Source: Pseudomonadota bacterium (GTDB lineage Bacteria > Pseudomonadota > Alphaproteobacteria > Acetobacterales > Acetobacteraceae). From it: DNA of 6,093 nt. The stretch covers positions 1-6,093 of the forward strand of contig JAKBCD010000132.1 of the NCBI GenBank assembly GCA_021808205.1. Direction: 5' to 3'. The translations under genes were made by a program, and so were the position numbers. How positions within the stretch are numbered: position 1 is the stretch's first letter; the number at the start of each line of letters is the position of its first letter. Positions 1-5,344 of the stretch are shown here, piece after piece. The notes beneath the pieces are model-generated. The model did not search any database. It had not been told where the DNA came from and was given only the letters and a program-made list of their open reading frames with translations.

Positions 1-2
1 AA

Positions 3-281
3 GAAGAGGACTATCACGTGGAAGAACAGGTGCAGGGCCCGGAAGGGCTGGTCGGCGACCAAGCCGTTTCAGAGATCACTAATTCCATAGGCGCGCTGGT
101 GCGCAGCGTCAGCGCCGAGCGTTCGGCAACTGTGGGTCGCGCTGGTGTCACCATCGAGGATATCGTCCGCGAGGAGGTGAAGCCGGTCCTCAAGGCCTGG
201 CTGGACACGCATCTGCCGAGCCTGGTGGAGCGCGTGGTGCGGGCCGAGATCAACCGCGTGATGGACCGCGCCCAGGGCTGA
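3..281 (+). CDS. popZ: PopZ-like DUF2497 protein, C-terminal part (5' truncated by window)
   Basis: The frame is open from the window edge to a TGA at 279-281, giving 92 residues. The GTG at 18 is therefore probably an internal Val codon and not the start. The visible part matches the conserved C-terminus of DUF2497/PopZ: a first segment with LVGDQAVSEITNSIGALVR (residues 16-34), a short linker, then TIEDIVREEVKPVLKAWLD, HLPSLVERVVRAEINRV and a polar tail. In Caulobacter PopZ these C-terminal helices drive self-assembly into the polar matrix that anchors the chromosome origin through ParB and recruits cell-cycle proteins; the N-terminal partner-binding helix and acidic proline-rich linker would lie outside the window. 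The gene ends 52 nt before valS, an arrangement I recall from other alphaproteobacteria. The family call is firm. Functional equivalence to Caulobacter PopZ is inferred, because many alphaproteobacterial members are annotated only as DUF2497. Confidence 0.85.
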   Translation, partial: EEDYHVEEQVQGPEGLVGDQAVSEITNSIGALVRSVSAERSATVGRAGVTIEDIVREEVKPVLKAWLDTHLPSLVERVVRAEINRVMDRAQG

Positions 282-303
282 GCCACCGATATTTCATCGA
301 TAG

Positions 304-323
304 CGCGCCCGGCACAGGGCGCG
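304..323 (+). promoter_or_regulatory. Hairpin abutting the valS ribosome binding site
   Basis: CGCGCCC (304-310) and GGGCGCG (317-323) form a perfect 7-bp GC-only stem with a 6-nt loop (GGCACA). The last base of the right arm is the first base of the GGAGGG ribosome binding site at 323-328. Five T residues (329-333) follow the site and run up to the GTG start. In mRNA the stem would sit directly against, and overlap by one base, the site that initiates ValRS synthesis. A smaller stem, CGAT (287-290) with ATCG (296-299), lies just upstream. A regulatory role is inferred. A terminator is less likely because GAGGG separates the stem from the T run. Confidence 0.35.
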
Positions 324-328
324 GAGGG
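323..328 (+). promoter_or_regulatory. valS Shine-Dalgarno site (GGAGGG)
   Basis: GGAGGG lies 5 nt before the GTG at 334 and decides that start. It is the strongest Shine-Dalgarno match in the popZ-valS gap, and no ATG in the valS frame lies nearer to it. Confidence 0.8.
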
Positions 329-333
329 TTTTT

Positions 334-2979
334 GTGACGACACTGGACAAGAATTTCGAGCCGGCCTCGGCTGAGGCGCGGCTTTATGCCGGTTGGGAAA
401 CCTCCGGCGCCTTCGCGGCACAGCCGCAAAGCAACGCCACCCCCTACACCATCATGATCCCGCCGCCGAACGTAACCGGCAGCCTGCATGTGGGCCATGC
501 GCTCACCATGACCTTGCAGGACATCCTCGTCCGCTACCGGCGGATGCAAGGGCGCGACGTGCTCTGGCAGCCCGGCACGGACCACGCCGGCATCGCCACG
601 CAGATGGTGGTGGAGCGCCTGCTGGATAAGGAAGGCGTTTCCCGAAAACAGCTTGGCCGCGAAACCTTCCTCTCCCGTGTGTGGCAGTGGAAGGCCGAAT
701 CCGGCGGCACCATTACCCAGCAGCTCCGCCGCCTCGGCGCCTCGCCGGATTGGGCGCGCGAGCGTTTCACCATGGATGAAGGGCTTTCCGTGGCGGTGCG
801 CGAGGTCTTCGTGCGGCTGTTCGAGGAAGGGCTGATCTACCAGGATAAGCGGCTGGTGAACTGGGACACCGCCTTGCAGACCGCGATCTCGGACCTTGAG
901 GTGGAAAGCTGCGAGACCAAAGGCAATATGTGGCATATCCGCTACTCGGTTGAGGGCGGCGAGGAGATTATTGTCGCTACCACGCGGCCGGAGACGATGC
1001 TGGCGGACACCGCCGTCGCCGTTCATCCGGAAAACGAGAAATACAAGCACCTTATCGGCAAGATGGTCATTCTGCCGCTCACCGAACGCAAAATCCCCAT
1101 CATCGCGGATGACTACGCGGACCCTGAAAAGGGCACCGGGGCGGTGAAGATCACCCCCGCGCATGATTTCAACGATTTCGAGGTCGGCAAGCGCCACAAC
1201 CTAGCAATGCCCTCGATGCTGGACCGTCAGGGCCGCATCACCCTGGCCGAGCTGGGCGAGATGCCGGAATTTGTGCGCGGGTTGGAGGGGCAGGACCGTT
1301 TTGCCGCGCGCAAGCTGATTGCGGCGGAGCTGGAGGCGCGCGAGCAACTGGTCGAGGTGAAACCCCACCAGAACATGGTGCCTTATGGTGACCGCTCCGG
1401 CACGGTGATTGAACCGTTCCTCACCACGCAATGGTATTGCAACGCGCAAGTGCTGGCCCAGCCCGCCATTAAGGCCGTTGAGGAAGGCCGCACCAAATTC
1501 GTGCCCCAGCAATGGGAAAACACCTTCTTCGCCTGGATGCGCGACATCCAACCCTGGTGCATTTCCCGCCAGCTCTGGTGGGGCCACCGCATTCCGGCCT
1601 GGTACGACGAAGCCGGAAACGTCTATGTCGCCCGCACCGAGGCTGAAGCTAAAGCCAAAGCGGGCGGTGCCGTACTCACGCAGGATGAGGATGTGCTGGA
1701 CACATGGTTCTCCTCCGCCCTCTGGCCTTTTTCTACGCTGGGCTGGCCGGAGCAGACGCTGGAATTGGCCAAATATTACCCCACCGATACGCTGGTAACG
1801 GGCTTTGACATCATCTTCTTCTGGGTCGCCCGGATGATGATGATGGGCCTGCATTTCATGGGCGATGTGCCGTTCCGCACCATCTACATCCACGGCCTGG
1901 TGAGGGACGAGAAGGGCCAGAAAATGTCCAAATCCAAGGGCAATGTGCTGGACCCGCTGACGCTCATCGACAAATTCGGTGCCGACGCGTTGCGCTATTC
2001 TGTGGCGGCTGCCGCGGGGCAGGGGCGGGACGTGAAGCTCGGCGAAAAGATCGTCGAAATCAACCGCGCCTTCATCACCAAGATATGGAACGCAGCACGT
2101 TTTCTGGAAATGAACGGGGTAAAGCCGAACCCCGCCTTCAAACCGGAAAACGCGAAGCTGCCGCTCTGCCGCTGGATTCTGTCCCGCGCCAATGAGGCGA
2201 TAACAACCGCCACCGCAGGGCTGGATGCCTTCCGCCCCAACGACTATGCCGCCGCCTGCTACCGCTTCGCCTGGGGCGATTTCTGCGACTGGTTCATCGA
2301 ACTCGCCAAACCGGGCTTCACCAGCGAGGCTGACGCGCCCGAAATCCGCGACACCGCCGCCTATGTTCTGGGCGTGTTGCTGCGCCTCATGCACCCGGTT
2401 ATCCCCTATGTCACGGAAGATTTGTGGGACCATTTCGGCTATGGCGAAGCCTATTCCCTCATCTCCACCCACTGGCCGCAGCCCATCGCGGTAACGGCTG
2501 CGGAAGATGCTTCAGCGGAGCTGAATTGGCTCGTCAGCTTGGTTTCAGAAATCCGCACCGTGCGCTCCGAAATGAACGTCCCGCCTTCGCAGAAATCGCC
2601 GGTGTTTTTGCAGGACGCCACGACAGAAACGCTTTCCCGCGCGCAACGCTGGTTTGAAGCGATCTCCCGCATGGCGCGCGCTTCGGAAATCGGCCCGCTG
2701 ACCGGCCCGGTGCCAAAAAACGCCGCGCAGGCGGTGTTGAACGAGGCCACGATCATTCTACCGCTGGAAGGTCTCATCGACCTGGAAGCCGAGAAGAAGC
2801 GCCTTGCGACGGCGCTTTCCAAAGCCGAAGGCGAGTTGAAAAAGGTCCAGGCCAAGCTTGGCAATGCCGACTTCACCTCCCGCGCGCCGGAAGCGGTACT
2901 TGAAGAACACCGCGAGCGCGAGCAGAGTTTCGCCAATGAGGCACAACGCCTCAGCGCCGCATTAGGAAGGCTTGCATGA
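334..2979 (+). CDS. valS: Valyl-tRNA synthetase
   Basis: Cytoplasmic class I aminoacyl-tRNA synthetase that charges tRNA-Val and hydrolyses mischarged Thr-tRNA-Val. It has 881 residues, complete and in the usual range for compact bacterial ValRS (E. coli is about 950). The HIGH-type signature is HVGH at residues 52-55 after PPPNVTGS. The editing domain (CP1) shows ATTRPETML from 215 and GTGAVKITPAHD at 267-278. The return to the catalytic core is marked by WCISRQLWWGHRIPAW from 408 and DVLDTWFSSALWPFS from 453. KMSKS is at 530-534. The anticodon-binding helical domain follows (KIWNAARFLE from about 583), and residues from about 813 to the end form the charged C-terminal coiled coil typical of ValRS that contacts tRNA. 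The GTG start is supported by GGAGGG 5 nt upstream and by the family-like beginning TLDKNFEP. The stop overlaps the next gene by ATGA. No defect seen. Confidence 0.98.
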   Translation: MTTLDKNFEPASAEARLYAGWETSGAFAAQPQSNATPYTIMIPPPNVTGSLHVGHALTMTLQDILVRYRRMQGRDVLWQPGTDHAGIATQMVVERLLDKEGVSRKQLGRETFLSRVWQWKAESGGTITQQLRRLGASPDWARERFTMDEGLSVAVREVFVRLFEEGLIYQDKRLVNWDTALQTAISDLEVESCETKGNMWHIRYSVEGGEEIIVATTRPETMLADTAVAVHPENEKYKHLIGKMVILPLTERKIPIIADDYADPEKGTGAVKITPAHDFNDFEVGKRHNLAMPSMLDRQGRITLAELGEMPEFVRGLEGQDRFAARKLIAAELEAREQLVEVKPHQNMVPYGDRSGTVIEPFLTTQWYCNAQVLAQPAIKAVEEGRTKFVPQQWENTFFAWMRDIQPWCISRQLWWGHRIPAWYDEAGNVYVARTEAEAKAKAGGAVLTQDEDVLDTWFSSALWPFSTLGWPEQTLELAKYYPTDTLVTGFDIIFFWVARMMMMGLHFMGDVPFRTIYIHGLVRDEKGQKMSKSKGNVLDPLTLIDKFGADALRYSVAAAAGQGRDVKLGEKIVEINRAFITKIWNAARFLEMNGVKPNPAFKPENAKLPLCRWILSRANEAITTATAGLDAFRPNDYAAACYRFAWGDFCDWFIELAKPGFTSEADAPEIRDTAAYVLGVLLRLMHPVIPYVTEDLWDHFGYGEAYSLISTHWPQPIAVTAAEDASAELNWLVSLVSEIRTVRSEMNVPPSQKSPVFLQDATTETLSRAQRWFEAISRMARASEIGPLTGPVPKNAAQAVLNEATIILPLEGLIDLEAEKKRLATALSKAEGELKKVQAKLGNADFTSRAPEAVLEEHREREQSFANEAQRLSAALGRLA
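2964..2970 (+). promoter_or_regulatory. Ribosome binding site of the GNAT gene, inside valS
   Basis: AGGAAGG lies within the last valS codons, 5 nt before the ATG at 2976. It supports that start and indicates translation of the acetyltransferase from the valS mRNA, aided by the ATGA stop/start overlap. Confidence 0.7.
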
Positions 2980-3416
2980 TCATCCGCCCCGTCCGCCCAG
3001 AGGATAAAGCAAGCTGGCTGCCGCTCTGGCAGGGTTATCTTAGCTTCTACAAAGTGGAGAACCTGCCGGATCATGTTACGGAATCGTTGTGGGCGCGTTT
3101 CTTCGATGCAGCCGAGCCTGTCCATGCTCTGGTGGCGGAGGAAAACGGCGAATTGCTGGGGTTGGTGCATTACATTTTCCATCGCAACACCTGGATGGTG
3201 GAAGATGTCTGCTATCTGGAAGATTTGTTCACCGCCGAAGCCGCACGCGGCAAAGGCGTTGGCCGTGCCTTGATCGAGGCAGTTTATGAGCGTGCGCGCG
3301 CCGCGGGAAGCACCCGCGTTTACTGGATGACGCACGAAACCAACACAACCGCCCAGGCGCTATACGACAAGCTAGCGGACAAGCCTGGGTTTATTCAGTA
3401 TCGTAAGCAAGTTTAA
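2976..3416 (+). CDS. GNAT-family N-acetyltransferase
   Basis: Predicted soluble acetyl-CoA-dependent N-acetyltransferase of 146 residues, a normal length for a single GNAT domain. Strand 1 and helix 1 are MIIRPVRPEDKASWLPLW. A strand motif, VEDVCYLEDLFT, precedes the acetyl-CoA pyrophosphate-binding loop ARGKGVGRAL (R91-G-K-G-V-G96), followed by the motif A helix. The C-terminal motif B region has ETNTTAQALYDKLADKPGFIQYRK, with Tyr130 in the place of the usual general-acid tyrosine. The ALYDK...GFIQYRK pattern and overall length resemble the Hpa2/diamine-acetyltransferase-like branch, but I cannot name the substrate (a polyamine, an amino acid or a small amine are all possible). The ATG overlaps the valS stop (ATGA) and has AGGAAGG 5 nt upstream, so it is cotranslated with valS. 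Fold call firm; substrate unknown. Confidence 0.92.
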   Translation: MIIRPVRPEDKASWLPLWQGYLSFYKVENLPDHVTESLWARFFDAAEPVHALVAEENGELLGLVHYIFHRNTWMVEDVCYLEDLFTAEAARGKGVGRALIEAVYERARAAGSTRVYWMTHETNTTAQALYDKLADKPGFIQYRKQV

Positions 3417-3442
3417 TATTGCCCGCACCCTGGCGGTGGTGC

Positions 3443-3790
3443 ATGTTGGCCGCCATGAATAATTTTTCCATTTTGCTGGTGCTAACTCTTGCGGCGGCTT
3501 TGGAGTCAGGCGGCGACGCGCTGGCGCGCACGGCCCTACACGCCCATGCCATGCCGGTGCGGATCGGCTTTTTCGGCGCTGCCGCTGTGGTTTTGTTTAT
3601 CTACGGGGTTACGGTGAATTTGCCGCCCTGGGATTTTGGGCGGCTGCTGGGCGTTTATGTCTCGTTGTTCTTTGTCGTCGCCCAGCTCATCAACCTGTTC
3701 GCTTTTGGCATGCGGCCCTCACCTTCCATCCTCGCCGGCGGCGCGCTGATCCTCGCGGGCGGGTTGCTGATGACCTTCTGGAAAGCTTAG
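3443..3790 (+). CDS. Small four-helix membrane protein, UPF0060/SMR-like
   Basis: Inner-membrane protein of 115 residues with four predicted transmembrane helices at about 8-27, 41-60, 68-88 and 95-113, numbered from this start. TM1 carries an acidic residue in AAALESGGD (E21, D25). TM3 begins after PPWDFGRLLGVYVS, and TM4 is SILAGGALILAGGLLMTFWK. From memory this spacing resembles YnfA/UPF0060 (TM1 Glu in ATALCE, GR..A.YGGVYV before TM3, WTGALIALCGMLII in TM4) and the DMT/SMR architecture, so a small transporter or efflux role is a reasonable guess. Percent identity looks low, and I do not assign a gene name. Start choice is uncertain: TTG 3419 would begin 2 nt after the GNAT stop, ATG 3443 has GGCGG at 3432-3436 with a 6-nt gap, and ATG 3455 gives MNNFSILL, closest to the UPF0060 length. 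It is probably the last gene of the valS transcript. Confidence 0.75.
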   Translation: MLAAMNNFSILLVLTLAAALESGGDALARTALHAHAMPVRIGFFGAAAVVLFIYGVTVNLPPWDFGRLLGVYVSLFFVVAQLINLFAFGMRPSPSILAGGALILAGGLLMTFWKA

Positions 3791-3793
3791 AGC

Positions 3794-3845
3794 CGGATGA
3801 TTTTAGAGCGAATCACGGCGTGATCCGTTCTAAAATCTGAATCCG
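3794..3845. repeat. Palindrome 1 of the convergent intergenic cluster
   Basis: Arms 3799-3816 and 3820-3837 pair over 18 positions around a 3-nt loop (GGC). Sixteen are Watson-Crick pairs, one is a G-T wobble (3808/3828) and one is an A-C mismatch (3811/3825). An outer stem CGGAT (3794-3798) with ATCCG (3841-3845) continues it across a 3-nt bulge (3838-3840). It starts 4 nt after the membrane-protein stop. No T run follows on either strand, so it is not a classical Rho-independent terminator. It may protect mRNA ends, help Rho-dependent termination, or be a dispersed palindromic repeat. Confidence 0.75.
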
Positions 3846-3868
3846 CCCCTAAAACTATGAAGGTGAGG

Positions 3869-3920
3869 GCGATTCTGACTTCAGGCTCGCTCGTAAAGTG
3901 AGCGAATCTGAAGTCATCGC
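3869..3920. repeat. Palindrome 2 of the convergent intergenic cluster
   Basis: Arms 3876-3892 and 3900-3916 pair over 17 positions with one G-T wobble and one C-A mismatch around loop GTAAAGT. An outer GCGA (3869-3872) / TCGC (3917-3920) stem follows a 3-nt bulge (3873-3875). This gives the same inner stem, 3-nt bulge and outer stem plan, and the same 52-nt span, as palindrome 1, and both contain GAGCGAATC (3806-3814 and 3900-3908). No T run follows on either strand. No ORF or RNA gene is recognisable here. Confidence 0.7.
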
Positions 3921-3954
3921 GCTAAATTGCTCGCTAAAACGTAAAGTTAGAGCG
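3885..3954 (+). repeat. Degenerate direct repeat within the palindrome cluster
   Basis: The pattern GCTCGCT ... CGTAAAGT ... GAGCG occurs twice: at 3885-3904 (compact) and at 3929-3954 (with a short insertion after GCTCGCT and TA before GAGCG). CGCTAAA also occurs at 3920-3926 and 3932-3938. The second copy links palindrome 2 to palindrome 3, which suggests both derive from a shared unit by duplication and decay. Confidence 0.5.
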
Positions 3955-3980
3955 TTCAGCTAAAAGCAGAACGCTCTAAC
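3936..3980 (-). terminator. Probable intrinsic terminator of the pepN-GST-GST operon (palindrome 3)
   Basis: GTTAGAGCGTTC (3946-3957) and GAACGCTCTAAC (3969-3980) form a perfect 12-bp stem. Inside it an A-A mismatch and a GC/GC pair close a TAAAA loop. On the minus strand the stem begins immediately after the stop codon of the last glutathione transferase and is followed by TTTACGTTTT, seven T in ten bases. That orientation fits a Rho-independent terminator for the leftward operon. On the plus strand no T run follows, so it is unlikely to terminate the valS transcript efficiently. Confidence 0.6.
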
Positions 3981-4649
3981 TCAGCCCTCCAGCCCATAGT
4001 GGGAGAGCACGCGGCTCATCCAGCCCAGAATGACATCGTTTTCCGGTAGCAACGGCGTGGAGGACATCAGCCGCCCCCATTGCAGGCCGCCGAAAACGAT
4101 ATGATCCGCCCAGTTTGGCGCCTCGCCGGCGATGAAACCCTGGTTTGAGAGCAGTCGGCGAAGCGGCCTCAACGACGCCTGCAGCGTTTCCAGCGCAGCA
4201 GGGCGGTTGGCCTCAATCTCCTCCAGGCTGCACTTGAACATCGCCTCGCGGCTCTGCCTGAAATAAGCCTGATCCTGGGGCGCCAAACGGCGGTAGACAT
4301 CCACCACCACCACACGGGCGAGCGCTGGATGTAGAATTGTTTCGCTCCATTCCTTCACGAACATGATCAACGCACGCGCAGGCGCTTCGCCAAACAGAGA
4401 GTTTTCGGTGTGATAGGTGCGTTCCAGATAATCGGCGATAATCTGGCTGTCTGAAACGATGTTGGCGCCGTCCTGCAGGACCGGAACCTTCTCCTGGCCG
4501 GAGGCGGCGATTGCCGCCTTCTCGGTGAAGTGCCAGGGGATGGTCTCGTAATCGATGTTCTTGTGCGCCAACGCCAGTTTCACGCGCCAGCAATACGGCG
4601 AAAAGCGCGTACCGTCGGCGGCTGTAAGGTCGTAGAGTTTCCGGCTCAT
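3981..4649 (-). CDS. LigE-type (beta-etherase-like) glutathione S-transferase
   Basis: Cytosolic glutathione transferase of 222 residues. The N-terminal thioredoxin-like domain has RFSPYCWRVKLALAHK (15-30), with Ser17 as the likely glutathione-activating residue, then QEKVPVLQ with cis-Pro56 and the glutathione-contact pair D67-S68 in VSDSQIIADYLE. The helical domain contains LAPQDQAYFRQSRE, LRPLRRLL and GEAPNWADH. The SPY.WR motif and the LPQD..Y.R.SRE pattern match, from memory, the LigE/LigP beta-etherases of sphingomonads and the fungal FuA group, distinct from the LigF type. LigE is about 280 residues; this protein lacks that long C-terminal tail. Substrate cannot be read from sequence: lignin-type ethers are one candidate, general detoxification another. 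The start overlaps the upstream GST stop (ATGA) with no clear Shine-Dalgarno site, so translational coupling is likely. A hairpin terminator follows directly. Confidence 0.88.
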   Translation of the reverse strand: MSRKLYDLTAADGTRFSPYCWRVKLALAHKNIDYETIPWHFTEKAAIAASGQEKVPVLQDGANIVSDSQIIADYLERTYHTENSLFGEAPARALIMFVKEWSETILHPALARVVVVDVYRRLAPQDQAYFRQSREAMFKCSLEEIEANRPAALETLQASLRPLRRLLSNQGFIAGEAPNWADHIVFGGLQWGRLMSSTPLLPENDVILGWMSRVLSHYGLEG

Positions 4650-5332
4650 CGTGCGGTCTGGCCGAACAGTATGGCCTTCGCGTCCTGCGATACGGTGGGC
4701 GTGCTGTTGATATACTTGGCCAGGGCATAGGCGCGCTGCACGGCGGGGCGGGCAGCCATGCGCTGGAACCAGGCGTGCAGATGCGGAAAATCCTCAAGCT
4801 TCTGCTGCTGGCGCTCGTATGGCACAATCCACGGGTAGCTTGCCATATCGGCGACGGAATAATCCCCGGCGATATACGCCTTGCCTTCAAGCTGCTTGTT
4901 CAGCACGCCATAGAGCCGGTTGGTCTCCTTCACGTAACGCTCCATCGCATAGGGGATGCGCTCTGGCGCGTATTGCACGAAATGATGGTTCTGCCCGGCC
5001 ATGGGGCCAAGCCCGCCCATCTGCCAATACAGCCATTGCAGAACATTGAAGCGCGCGCGCGGCTCTTTTGGAAGAAACTTGCCGGTCTTGTCCGCCAGAT
5101 ATTCCAGAATGGCACCCGATTCGAAAACGCCTAGCGGCGCGCCGCCATCTGCCGGCGCCATATCGCGGATGGCGGGGATGCGATTGTTCGGCGCGAAGGC
5201 CAGGAAATCCGGGTTGAACTGCTCACCCTTGGAGATGTTGACGGGGAAGATCTTGTACTCAACCCCCGCTTCCTCAAGAAAAATGCTGACCTTATGGCCA
5301 TTCGGGGTGGTCCAGTAATAAAGCTCGATCAT
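4646..5332 (-). CDS. yfcG: YfcG-like (Nu-class) glutathione S-transferase / disulfide reductase
   Basis: Cytosolic glutathione transferase of 228 residues, close to E. coli YfcG along its length. It has WTTPNGHKVSIFLEEAG, where Thr9 and Asn11 match the YfcG residues that hold glutathione, PNNRIPAI with cis-Pro53, ESGAI (Glu71-Ser72), and the family hallmark LQWLYWQMGGLGPMAGQNHHF, followed by IPYAMERY.KE..RLY.VLN and YSVADMASYPW. Nu-class enzymes such as YfcG bind two glutathiones and reduce disulfides without a catalytic cysteine; this protein has no cysteine at all, consistent with that mechanism. The start at 5332 is chosen because AAGGAG (5339-5344) sits 6 nt upstream and the protein then begins MIELYYW as in the family; an in-frame ATG farther upstream (5413) would add 27 unrelated residues inside pepN. 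It lies 10 nt after the pepN stop and overlaps the next GST by ATGA. Confidence 0.95.
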   Translation of the reverse strand: MIELYYWTTPNGHKVSIFLEEAGVEYKIFPVNISKGEQFNPDFLAFAPNNRIPAIRDMAPADGGAPLGVFESGAILEYLADKTGKFLPKEPRARFNVLQWLYWQMGGLGPMAGQNHHFVQYAPERIPYAMERYVKETNRLYGVLNKQLEGKAYIAGDYSVADMASYPWIVPYERQQQKLEDFPHLHAWFQRMAARPAVQRAYALAKYINSTPTVSQDAKAILFGQTAR

Positions 5333-5338
5333 GGGGTG

Positions 5339-5344
5339 CTCCTT
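5339..5344 (-). promoter_or_regulatory. Ribosome binding site of the YfcG-like GST, overlapping the pepN stop
   Basis: On the minus strand AAGGAG (5344-5339) lies 6 nt before the ATG at 5332. It shares its first two bases with the pepN TAA stop (5345-5343). This fixes the GST start and suggests reinitiation by ribosomes finishing pepN. Confidence 0.8.

Noticed and set aside
18..281. GTG at 18 as start of a complete 87-residue protein
   Set aside because: The frame is open upstream to the window edge, no Shine-Dalgarno site precedes the GTG at proper distance, and the DUF2497 family has a longer N-terminal region.
250..1197. Long open frame (315 codons) on the minus strand, antisense to valS
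   Set aside because: It lies opposite conserved valS catalytic and editing motifs, its translation shows no recognisable domain, and long antisense frames are expected in GC-rich codon usage.
1201..2472. Open frame of 423 codons on the minus strand, antisense to valS
   Set aside because: The plus strand encodes the ValRS core including KMSKS here. The antisense product is compositionally odd, rich in His, Gly and Arg, without a family match I can recognise.
2451..3335. Minus-strand frame of 294 codons spanning the end of valS and the GNAT gene
   Set aside because: It crosses two well-supported genes with coupled stop/start on the other strand and has no family resemblance, so it is a shadow frame.
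3794..3845. Palindrome 1 as a Rho-independent terminator for the valS transcript
   Set aside because: The stem is long, but no T run follows it on the plus strand (the next bases are CCCCTAAAAC), so I kept it as a palindromic repeat.
3885..3954. Short repeats in the intergenic gap as a CRISPR array
   Set aside because: There are only two degenerate copies, with a variable internal insertion and no uniform spacers or cas genes.
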